A stretch of DNA of 5,149 bases from an uncultured Collinsella sp. (GTDB taxonomy: Bacteria > Actinomycetota > Coriobacteriia > Coriobacteriales > Coriobacteriaceae). This document shows, piece by piece, positions 1-5,066 of the stretch (its first letter is position 1; every line of letters starts with the position of its first letter). The stretch spans positions 1-5,149 of the forward strand of contig CABUAL010000147.1 of the NCBI GenBank assembly GCA_902489515.1, in the 5' to 3' direction. A program made the position numbers and the translations under genes. Below the pieces are notes generated by a model. The model had not been told where the DNA came from, did no database searches, and worked only from the letters and a program-made list of their open reading frames with translations.

Positions 1-210
1 GCTCGGTACGGCGATAACGGCCAGCACGCAGCCACTAAACGCGATGTCGAAGGTGCGCTTCACAGCCCTATAGACAAGGCGCGAGCGATCCCAGTCCATG
101 ATGGATTGCATGGCCTTGTAGCGGCCGGCGCCCTCACGCCGGTCCATGGCCTGGGCAATCAGCGCCGCCCCCGCGGGCGCATTGCTCTCTGTTACTTCTT
201 TAGCAGCCAC
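1..210 (-). CDS. Sugar-phosphate (polyprenyl glycosylphosphotransferase) transferase, 5' part only
   Basis: This is the N-terminal 70 codons of a gene that runs off the left edge. Translation shows a polar leader, then residues DWDRSRLVYRAVKRTFDIAF followed by a hydrophobic stretch (SGCVLAVIAVPS). The pattern K-R-x-F-D-I followed by a membrane segment is the characteristic opening of the bacterial sugar transferase family (WbaP/PglC-like). These enzymes move a sugar-1-phosphate onto undecaprenyl phosphate at the inner face of the membrane to start capsule, exopolysaccharide or O-glycan synthesis. The frame has no ATG near its beginning. I chose GTG at 208-210, with a GGGGA Shine-Dalgarno-like stretch at 224-228 spaced 13 nt. 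The first in-frame ATG (145-147) has no good ribosome binding site. The gene lies 85 bp downstream of loaP on the same strand, as expected for the first structural gene of a LoaP-controlled glycan operon. The family call is fairly sure; the substrate and exact start are not. Confidence 0.8.
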   Translation of the reverse strand, partial: MAAKEVTESNAPAGAALIAQAMDRREGAGRYKAMQSIMDWDRSRLVYRAVKRTFDIAFSGCVLAVIAVPS

Positions 211-295
211 AGAAAAACTTATATCCCCGTTCCCCAGGGATCCCCCAATCGATAAATTCAAAGATGCAAACAATAAGCCGGCGCAACGTCTCCCT
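211..295 (-). other. loaP to sugar-transferase spacer, no gene seen
   Basis: This 85-bp spacer is read within the same presumed transcript. It is AT-rich near the loaP side and G-rich near the transferase start, with GGGGGATCCC at 237-246 and GGGGAT at 223-228. A short stem can be drawn between ATCCC and GGGAT, but it is weak and has no U-tract, so I do not call a terminator. I see no separate promoter. Confidence 0.4.
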
Positions 296-886
296 TTACG
301 TTTTGCTGGGAACGTCGAGCGGAAGCACTTCCCTAAAGCTGGAATCGCCTTCGCCTACGTCCACCAGACACCAGCGCTTGCGACGGTCGATCTTGTGCAC
401 GCGGGCCTCTTGCCCCACCAAAGGGCCCTGTTCTATGTGCAACACGCCGTCTTCTATGCACGCGACGCTGTTGCGCACCACGCCGTCGTCGTCGAGCACG
501 CTGCGGTACCAGTCCTGCGCGTCGTCCGGCATGGGCATGTACGCCCGCTCCCTACTGCCGGCGATGCGGCAGCCAAAGCTCAACTGGGCCAGGGCCCTAT
601 CGAGCGCGGCGGCATCGTGCGTGGCGACGAAGAAATATTCCTTGTACATAGGTTTGGTTTGGAGCGACCAGGCGCCATCCCGCTTAAACCAGAACTCCTT
701 TTGCATCACAAAAGCGTCCTGCATAAGGTTGTGCGGGATAATACGGCGGACCTTTTCGCAGGTCTCGCGCTCTTTTCCATGGGGGGTGTGGACCAGATAC
801 CAGCGGACGCGGCCGTGCTGGCTGTTGGTGGTGGCGCCGTTAAATGCGCCCGGCAGCTGCTCTTGGCGCCGTGCCGTCTGTTCCAT
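296..886 (-). CDS. loaP: NusG/RfaH-family specialised antiterminator, LoaP type
   Basis: This protein of 196 residues resembles specialised NusG paralogs, which bind RNA polymerase and increase processivity through a dedicated long operon. After a polar N-terminal tail (1-27), the NGN domain begins at RWYLVHTPHGKERETCEKVR (28-47), which fits the W-Y-x-x-H-T-x-x-G-K-E pattern of LoaP-like proteins. The KOW region near 152-177 has GPLVGQEARVHKIDRRKRW, close to the usual GPLxGxExxIxKIxRxKR. I chose ATG 884-886 because a strong AGAGGGGG Shine-Dalgarno sequence (894-901) sits 7 nt upstream; an in-frame upstream start at 919 would place this site inside the coding region. The stop is TAA at 296-298. 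The gene sits directly behind a candidate invertible promoter and ahead of a sugar transferase, matching the known placement of LoaP and UpxY proteins at the head of polysaccharide operons. RfaH or UpxY-like naming is possible; LoaP fits the sequence best. Confidence 0.87.
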   Translation of the reverse strand: MEQTARRQEQLPGAFNGATTNSQHGRVRWYLVHTPHGKERETCEKVRRIIPHNLMQDAFVMQKEFWFKRDGAWSLQTKPMYKEYFFVATHDAAALDRALAQLSFGCRIAGSRERAYMPMPDDAQDWYRSVLDDDGVVRNSVACIEDGVLHIEQGPLVGQEARVHKIDRRKRWCLVDVGEGDSSFREVLPLDVPSKT

Positions 887-907
887 GTTCTCGCCCCCTC
901 TTTTGGC

Positions 908-924
908 TTTGCGATGCACGCAAA
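908..924 (-). promoter_or_regulatory. Short hairpin in the loaP leader
   Basis: On the minus strand TTTGCG and CGCAAA pair perfectly (6 bp) around the five-base loop TGCAT. The hairpin ends 6 nt upstream of the loaP Shine-Dalgarno sequence and lies in the transcribed leader if transcription starts near 1002. LoaP proteins are known to recognise hairpins in the leaders of their target operons, so this is a candidate recognition or translation-control element. It could equally be chance, since 6 bp is short. Confidence 0.35.
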
Positions 925-977
925 TGCAGGGGCGTTTAGAACAGACTTCTCGCTCGCAGCTAGGCGCAGTCGCAAAA

Positions 978-992
978 GTACAGGTTTTTGTA
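978..992 (+). repeat. Left inverted repeat of invertible promoter segment
   Basis: GTACAGGTTTTTGTA is the exact reverse complement of 1085-1099. Just outside it is CAAAA (973-977), so the core GTACAGG lies between an A-tract and a T-tract, giving a small dyad (CAAAA / TTTTTG). It lies in the predicted 5' leader of loaP, between the promoter and the gene, where the proximal repeat of an invertible promoter would be. Confidence 0.85.
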
Positions 993-1008
993 TCTTTCGA
1001 CAGACGAC

Positions 1009-1037
1009 ATTATACGAGCAATTAATTAGCGTTTGCC
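1009..1037 (-). promoter_or_regulatory. loaP promoter (-10 TATAAT, weak -35)
   Basis: On the minus strand there is a perfect TATAAT (1014 to 1009). At 17-bp spacing the -35 position reads GGCAAA (1037 to 1032), which matches TTGACA poorly. The expected transcription start is near 1002, giving a leader of about 115 nt. The perfect -10 with a poor -35 suggests dependence on an activator or on a sigma contact I cannot see. Confidence 0.65.
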
Positions 1038-1050
1038 CAGATTACGCAAA

Positions 1051-1071
1051 ATGTACTGTTAGTAGGTACAT
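1051..1071. promoter_or_regulatory. Small dyad upstream of loaP promoter, possible operator
   Basis: ATGTAC and GTACAT form a 6-bp inverted repeat around 9 bp. It is centred near 60 bp upstream of the predicted transcription start, a usual place for an activator site, and the promoter lacks a good -35. The spacing and symmetry are visible; the role is inferred and weak. Confidence 0.3.
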
Positions 1072-1084
1072 CTCCATACCCCTC

Positions 1085-1099
1085 TACAAAAACCTGTAC
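1085..1099 (-). repeat. Right inverted repeat of invertible promoter segment
   Basis: TACAAAAACCTGTAC is the perfect reverse complement of 978-992. Together with the next bases it forms a dyad, ACAAAAA (1086-1092) and TTTTTGT (1101-1107), around an 8-bp non-palindromic centre CCTGTACC. Two short inverted arms around a 7-8 bp asymmetric spacer is the standard core-site layout for tyrosine recombinases. Confidence 0.85.
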
Positions 1100-1112
1100 C
1101 TTTTTGTGCAAC

Positions 1113-1140
1113 AAAAAAAGCCGCTCAACCAGCGGCTTTT
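1113..1140 (-). terminator. Second intrinsic terminator downstream of thrS (bidirectional)
   Basis: AAAAGCCGCT and AGCGGCTTTT form a perfect 10-bp stem (7 bp without the A-U tail) around CAACC. On the minus strand seven T follow; on the plus strand TTTTCTTATTT follows, so it should work both ways. It backs up the terminator at 1155-1190 and would also stop plus-strand transcription coming from the invertible segment in its flipped state. Confidence 0.88.
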
Positions 1141-1154
1141 CTTATTTGGGCATG

Positions 1155-1190
1155 AAAAAAGGCGACCGCCCAATGTGGACGGTCGCCTTT
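1155..1190 (-). terminator. thrS intrinsic terminator
   Basis: AAAGGCGACCG (1158-1168) pairs with CGGTCGCCTTT (1180-1190), with a strong 8-bp GC-rich core. On the minus strand the stem is followed by six T (1155-1160). It begins 22 nt after the thrS stop codon. The plus strand also ends in TTTGTT, so some activity in the other direction is likely. Confidence 0.92.
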
Positions 1191-1212
1191 GTTAATTGTT
1201 GTGTTGCTTGCC

Positions 1213-2958
1213 TTAGGCGCGGGTCTTGATCTCCTCGAGCACCTTAGCAACAAACTCGTCAACGCTCATCTGAACGGTCTCGTTGGAGCGATCGCGGACG
1301 GAGATGTTGCCGGCCTCGACCTCCTTCTCGCCCAGAATGAGCATGTAGGGCACGCGGTCGATGCTGCGGGCCTCGCGGATCTTGTAACCGATCTTCTCGT
1401 CGCGGTCGTCGCAGACCACGCGGATGCCGGCCTCCTCCAGCTTGGCGCACACCTCGTGGGCGTAGTCGCGGCTCTTCTCGGAGACGGGAAGCGCCTTGAC
1501 CTGCACGGGAGCCAGCCAGGTGGGGAACTTGCCCGCAAAGTGCTCGATCAGAATACCGATGAAGCGCTCGATGGAGCCAAAGCATACGCGGTGCAGCATG
1601 ATGGGGCGCTTCTTGGTGCCGTCGGCGTCCACGTACTCCAGATCAAAGTTGAGCGGCATCTGGAAGTCTAGCTGCACGGTACCGCACTGCCAGGTACGGC
1701 CGAGCGAGTCCTCCAGGTGGAAGTCGATCTTGGGGCCGTAGAAGGCGCCGTCGCCCTCGTTGACCTCGTAGTCCATATGCAGCTGCTCCAGAGCGGTGCG
1801 CAGGCCCTCCTCGGCGCGAGCCCAGTCCTCGTCCGAACCCATGGAGTCCTCGGGGCGGGTGGAAAGCTCAACGTGGTACTTAAAGCCAAACTTCTGGTAC
1901 ACGGAGTCGATGAGGTTGACCACACCCACGATCTCGTCGGTCAGTTGGTCGGGACGCACAAACAGGTGAGCGTCGTCCTGGTTAAAGCAGCGCACGCGGA
2001 ACAGGCCGTGCAGGGCGCCGCGCAGCTCGTGGCGGTGCACCAGGCCAATCTCGCCGCGGTAAGAGTGCGGCTTGGAGGCGTACACCAGCACGCCGCCCGG
2101 GCAGTTCATGGGCTTAATGCAGTACTCTTCGTCGTCGATGACGGTGGAGTACATGTTGTCCTTGTAGTGGTCCCAGTGGCCCGAGGTCTTCCACAGCTGC
2201 TTGTTCATGATGAGCGGCGTGGAGATCTCCACGTAGCCGGCCTTGTGGTGGATCTCGCGCCAGTAATCCAGCAGCGTGTTCTTAAGGATCATGCCGTTGG
2301 GCAGGAAGAACGGGAAACCGGGGGCCTCGTCGCGCATCATAAAGAGGTCCATCTCGCGACCGATCTTGCGGTGGTCGCGCTTCTTGGCCTCCTCCAGCAT
2401 GTGCATGTGCTCGTCGAGCTCTTCCTTGGTGGCAAAGGCGACGCCGTTGATGCGGGTGAGCATCTTGTTGTCCTTGTCGCCCTTCCAGTAGGCGCCCGAG
2501 ACGCCGGTGAGCTTAAAGGCCTTCAGCGCCTTGGTGTAGCAGATGTGGGGGCCGACGCACATATCGATGTAGTCGCCCTGCTGGTAGAAGGTGATGCGGG
2601 CGTCGTCGTCCAGGTCGCCGATATGCTCGACCTTGTACTTCTCGCCGCGCTCCTCCATAAGGGCGATGGCCTCGGCGCGGGGCTTCTCGTACACGGTGAA
2701 CTTGAGGTTCTCCTTGACGATCTTTTTCATCTCGGCCTCGATCGCGGGGAAGTCGTCCTCGCTGATCTTGACGCCCTCGGGCAGGTCGACGTCGTAGTAG
2801 AAGCCGTTGTCGGTCGCGGGGCCGTAGGCAAAGTCGGCCTCGGGATAGAGACGCTTGATGGCCTGCGCCATGATGTGCGCGGCGGAGTGACGGATGACGT
2901 GCGTGACCTCGTCCTGCGGGAGCTCGGCCACCGAACCGTCATTGTAGAGTGCCTTCAT
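1213..2958 (-). CDS. thrS: Threonyl-tRNA synthetase, form without TGS domain
   Basis: This cytosolic class II synthetase of 581 residues charges tRNA-Thr with threonine. The editing domain shows HSAAH (H24, H28) and CVGPH (C134, H138), the four metal/editing residues. The catalytic domain has the zinc-binding set C286 (MNCPG), H331 (NQDDAH) and H456 (MLHR), motif 2 arginine R309 (HRHE), and motif 3 near 460-468 (GSIERFIG). The anticodon-binding domain occupies about 480-581. E. coli ThrRS is about 640 residues; this one starts directly at the editing domain, without the roughly 60-residue TGS domain. ATG 2956-2958 was chosen because AGGAG (2970-2974) lies 11 nt upstream; the open frame continues to 3069, but that extension covers the promoter and does not resemble a TGS domain. 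Between CPG (286-288) and HRHE (308-311) there are 19 residues where E. coli has 25: the DLPLR-type segment after SYR (299-301) is absent. The gene appears monocistronic, with its own promoter and terminators. Confidence 0.97.
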   Translation of the reverse strand: MKALYNDGSVAELPQDEVTHVIRHSAAHIMAQAIKRLYPEADFAYGPATDNGFYYDVDLPEGVKISEDDFPAIEAEMKKIVKENLKFTVYEKPRAEAIALMEERGEKYKVEHIGDLDDDARITFYQQGDYIDMCVGPHICYTKALKAFKLTGVSGAYWKGDKDNKMLTRINGVAFATKEELDEHMHMLEEAKKRDHRKIGREMDLFMMRDEAPGFPFFLPNGMILKNTLLDYWREIHHKAGYVEISTPLIMNKQLWKTSGHWDHYKDNMYSTVIDDEEYCIKPMNCPGGVLVYASKPHSYRGEIGLVHRHELRGALHGLFRVRCFNQDDAHLFVRPDQLTDEIVGVVNLIDSVYQKFGFKYHVELSTRPEDSMGSDEDWARAEEGLRTALEQLHMDYEVNEGDGAFYGPKIDFHLEDSLGRTWQCGTVQLDFQMPLNFDLEYVDADGTKKRPIMLHRVCFGSIERFIGILIEHFAGKFPTWLAPVQVKALPVSEKSRDYAHEVCAKLEEAGIRVVCDDRDEKIGYKIREARSIDRVPYMLILGEKEVEAGNISVRDRSNETVQMSVDEFVAKVLEEIKTRA

Positions 2959-2984
2959 GGGTATGTTTTCTCCTCTCGGATGCC

Positions 2985-3029
2985 TGATGCAAGTGCGCGC
3001 AATGCGCTCGGCGTTTTTGACTTGCATCA
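2985..3029. repeat. 10-bp inverted repeat around the thrS transcription start
   Basis: TGATGCAAGT (2985-2994) and ACTTGCATCA (3020-3029) are perfect reverse complements separated by 25 bp. The upstream arm touches the end of the -10 box and covers the predicted start site (near 3022); the other arm ends 11 nt before the Shine-Dalgarno sequence. As DNA it could be an operator. As RNA it would form a leader hairpin only if transcription starts upstream of the predicted site. Confidence 0.55.
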
Positions 3030-3056
3030 TTATAGGCAGGTTGCCTTGGTATACAA
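3029..3056 (-). promoter_or_regulatory. thrS promoter
   Basis: On the minus strand TTGTAT (3056 to 3051) and a perfect TATAAT (3034 to 3029) are 16 bp apart. The predicted start near 3022 gives a leader of about 64 nt before the thrS ATG. The -35 matches TTGACA only in the TTG. Confidence 0.7.
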
Positions 3057-3057
3057 G

Positions 3058-3088
3058 CGCCCGCCGCACCTTAATGGCACGGCGGGCG
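3058..3088 (-). terminator. GC-rich hairpin between the zinc-ribbon gene and thrS, likely terminator
   Basis: CGCCCGCCG (3058-3066) and CGGCGGGCG (3080-3088) form a perfect 9-bp stem around 13 nt. It lies about 95 bp past the zinc-ribbon stop codon and just upstream of the thrS -35, so ending the upstream transcript is its likeliest job. The minus-strand tail (CTTGTAT) is a poor U-tract; the plus-strand tail (ATTTTCT) is better although no plus-strand gene precedes it. Confidence 0.5.
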
Positions 3089-3182
3089 ATTTTCTACGCA
3101 TGCTTCATCGTGTGGGCAGGACGCGCGGTGCCCGTGACATGCGGCGTGCTCGTGGCTTGCGGCCGGCCCGGCGATGGATGCG

Positions 3183-3614
3183 TTACTGGATGCGAGTTCG
3201 GCAGTAGGGGCAGACCTTCCAGTGCGCATCGAGCGGGCGATGGCAGCTGGGGCAGACGTTGCGAACCTGGGTATCGCACACCGGGCAAACGACGAAGTCC
3301 TTCTCGATGGGCGCGCCGCACTGCGGGCAGGTGCCGTACTGGGCAAGCTGGCGCTCGCGCAGGGCCATGTCCAGCTCCTGCTCCTCGCGGTCGGACGCGT
3401 AGGAGTGCGGGCGCAGGACCAGGTAGGCGATGAGGCCCACGAACGGGATGAGGGCGATGATGCCCCATGCCACGTAGGCGCTGGCGCCGCGGCGGCGAGC
3501 GTCGATGAACACATAGACGACCGACAGCACGTACAGGGCGATGATAAAGCCAACAAAGGCATAGACGACGCCCATGAGCTGCGGCGACATGAGCTCGGAG
3601 ATGTACTTGGACAT
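3183..3614 (-). CDS. Two-helix membrane protein with PLDc_N-like region and double zinc ribbon
   Basis: This protein of 143 residues has two predicted membrane helices (about 14-37 and 46-68). They are joined by FIDARRRGASAY and end in PFVGLIAYLVLRP, a pattern like the PLDc_N domain found at the N-terminus of many phospholipase-D-like and small membrane proteins (D-x-R-x-R-G, then P-x-x-G-x-x-x-Y). A charged linker (70-92) follows, then a cytoplasmic double zinc ribbon with four CxxC knuckles: C96/C99, C110/C113, C121/C124 and C135/C138. The start ATG 3612-3614 is preceded by AAAGG 8 nt upstream; a longer in-frame start at 3659 has no clear ribosome binding site. No catalytic motif is present, so a scaffolding or regulatory role is as far as I would go. 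It seems to be transcribed alone. Confidence 0.85.
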   Translation of the reverse strand: MSKYISELMSPQLMGVVYAFVGFIIALYVLSVVYVFIDARRRGASAYVAWGIIALIPFVGLIAYLVLRPHSYASDREEQELDMALRERQLAQYGTCPQCGAPIEKDFVVCPVCDTQVRNVCPSCHRPLDAHWKVCPYCRTRIQ

Positions 3615-3713
3615 TACGGATACCTTTCGGAATATTAACAGTCCGGTCAAGTTTACCACGGGGTTTGTTTATATGGGACCACGGCCGGGTACGGGGCCGG
3701 CGCGGACACAAAC
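3615..3713. other. Upstream region of the zinc-ribbon gene, no gene seen
   Basis: This spacer should hold the promoter of the zinc-ribbon gene, but I see only fragments: TATAAA at about 3669-3674 on the minus strand without a good -35, and TTGACC near the start without a good -10 at proper spacing. The GC-rich stretch around 3683-3700 could form a small stem. No promoter is called. Confidence 0.4.
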
Positions 3714-3888
3714 ATCTCAATCTGTAACAGGTGGGAGCGGAATCCGGGTCTAGATGTTACAGATCGAGACAGAAGAATCTCTCCCGGGCTTAAATCTCAA
3801 TCTGTAACGTCTATGACCGAAATTCCCCTCTTACTGTTACAGATTTAGACATTCGAAACCGACTGATTGGTTCATCTAAATCTGCCAC
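3714..3888. repeat. Array of five 15-bp repeats in alternating orientation, 80-bp period
   Basis: The copies are 3714-3728 (+), 3756-3770 (-), 3794-3808 (+), 3836-3850 (-) and 3874-3888 (+). Read in one direction the shared sequence is approximately RTCTMRATCTGTAAC. Copies 1 and 3 are identical over 15 bp, copies 2 and 4 differ at one or two internal positions, and copy 5 ends in GCCAC in place of GTAAC. Same-orientation copies start exactly 80 bp apart (3714, 3794, 3874; 3756, 3836). The spacers alternate 27 and 23 bp and are largely unlike each other. Each neighbouring pair could fold into a 14-bp stem in DNA or RNA. The array ends 17 bp beyond the integrase stop codon. Integrase arm-type sites, a protein-binding array, or REP-like repeats are all possible; I recognise no named family. 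Confidence 0.88.
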
Positions 3889-3905
3889 TATTTACTGCGC
3901 CCGTT

Positions 3906-5066
3906 TTACCTACTGGTTTGTTGGGAAATATCCCAATTTATCCCAAGTGCGTCGCAAACGGAACGCGCCACCTGCTCACGGGAGGGACGAATATAATGTC
4001 GCCCCGACACGCCCGGCAGGGAGTGTCCCGTGAGCATTTCCATGAGGTCCCAGGGCATGTGCAGCTCCATCTCGCAGATGGTTCGCCACGAGTTGCGGAG
4101 GTTCGACCATGGGATGTGCTCGATGCCCTCGGCTGCGCACCACTCCTTCCATCTATGATTGCACATCCCCCGGTTCATGGGCAGCCCGTCCCCGCGATCT
4201 GCTAGCTACTCGGAGCCTGCCGCGCGGCGCTCGTCTGCAATTTCGAGCAGGCGCCCGACGGCATCCGGCAGCACCACGACTGTGCGTATGGACTTCCGCG
4301 TCTTGAGTACGCCGTCCGCCGTGGGCTCGATGCCCGCTTGCTCCGTCTGGCGCACGAGGTCGACCGTTGCGAGCGTTGTGGATTCCGTCGCAAACGGCAT
4401 GACCTCATCGGTGCGGATGCCCAGCGACTCACCCGACCGGTATGAGCCAAAGCACGCCATGATGAACGGCGCCTCGAGCGAGGTTCCGTGCAGCCGCTCC
4501 AGGATGTCCTTTGCTACATCGAGCGTGTATAGACGCTTGGAACGCTCGCGCGTCTTGCAGGTGGGCATGGTGTATTTCACAGTTGCGGCAAACGGGTCGA
4601 TGGGCAGCACGACAAAGCCCGACACAGTGCCGTAAATCTTGCGCAGGGTGAGTAGGGCAGTGTCCGCCGTTGCTGCCGGCAAGGTCAGTAGCCATTCCCG
4701 CAGATGCACGGGGCGCAACTGATCGACCGGCATTGAGCCCCATGTGGGGCCGACGTAGTTCGCCCACGACCTTGTGACGAGGTTGCGGGTGTTCGGTGCG
4801 AGCGTGCCCGCCGCGACTTGTGCCGCCATGGCCGGCTCGGGCCATGTGCCGTATGCCTGGGCGATGGTCGGCGCCGGCTTGTCATCGGCACGCTCGACGT
4901 GGATGCGGTCGAGTTCGGCGCATGCCTCGCGATAGGTGCCGTACACCGTCTTGGTCTTACGTTTGCGTCCGCACGGCGTGTTCTCCTGCCATCGGAGGAT
5001 GTATTTCTTGCCACGCTTGGCCTCGGTGATTGAGCCTCACGCGCGGCGCCTCTGCTTGCGTGTCAT
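3906..5066 (-). pseudogene. Tyrosine-recombinase integrase, broken by two in-frame stop codons
   Basis: One reading frame runs from ATG 5064-5066 to TAA 3906-3908 (386 codons, a normal integrase length), but it contains TGA at 5037-5039 (codon 10) and TAG at 4206-4208 (codon 287). No frameshift is needed. The start has a good AGGGA ribosome binding site 7 nt upstream. Directly after the TGA the frame reads GSITEAKRGKKYILRWQEN, a typical N-terminal arm-binding strand of phage or ICE integrases. A SAM-like core-binding region spans about codons 65-140. Box I is SYRSGESLGI (R210), a lysine strand is at LKTRKSIRT (near 255), box II begins SNLRNS (R324, where the usual histidine is a serine), then TGH (H348) and the nucleophile Y358 in RHYIRP. 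After the TAG the frame continues with LADRGDGLPMNRG. Internal restarts (GTG 4944-4946, ATG 4176-4178) would give fragments lacking the arm domain or the catalytic tyrosine. It would have inserted or excised a genetic element; the present copy is probably inactive. Confidence 0.85.

Larger units (their letters stand above)
993..1084. promoter_or_regulatory. Candidate invertible promoter segment (92 bp)
   Basis: This is the unique DNA between the two perfect 15-bp inverted repeats. It is AT-rich compared with the neighbouring genes and contains the loaP promoter plus a small internal dyad. Inversion between the repeats would turn the promoter away from loaP and toward the thrS terminators. The architecture (thrS terminators, distal repeat, promoter, proximal repeat, NusG-like gene, glycan gene) parallels the invertible promoters of Bacteroides capsule operons headed by upxY, although the recombinase type may differ. 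In the orientation given, the promoter faces loaP, so this copy is in the ON state. Whether it really flips cannot be seen from one sequence. Confidence 0.72.

Noticed and set aside
146..1195. Plus-strand frame of about 349 codons opposite the sugar transferase, loaP and the promoter region
   Set aside because: It runs through the terminators and promoter and lies opposite two recognisable genes; its protein has no family features and no ribosome binding site was seen.
3117..3145. T-box-like sequence GGGCACCGCG upstream of thrS on the minus strand
   Set aside because: Only about ten of the fourteen T-box core positions match. It lies upstream of the thrS TATAAT promoter, so it would not be in the leader, and the specifier region would fall inside the zinc-ribbon gene.
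1717..3207. Long open plus-strand frame of about 496 codons opposite thrS
   Set aside because: It is the antisense shadow of thrS, caused by GC-rich codon bias. Its translation is low-complexity V/L/H/A-rich with no domain, and thrS itself has every catalytic motif.
3850..3880. Intrinsic terminator behind the integrase
   Set aside because: Only a 4-bp stem (AACC/GGTT) can be drawn and there is no U-run.
3714..3888. CRISPR array
   Set aside because: Repeats alternate in orientation, are only 15 bp long, and have spacers of two fixed lengths; no cas gene is in the window.
3906..4178. Separate small gene starting at ATG 4176-4178
   Set aside because: It is in the same frame as the upstream integrase part and contains only the C-terminal catalytic half (R, H and Y), so it is the tail of one interrupted integrase.
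3906..5066. The integrase as the enzyme that flips the loaP promoter
   Set aside because: It is broken by two stops and resembles integrative-element integrases with an arm-binding domain. The array next to it shares no sequence with the promoter repeats.
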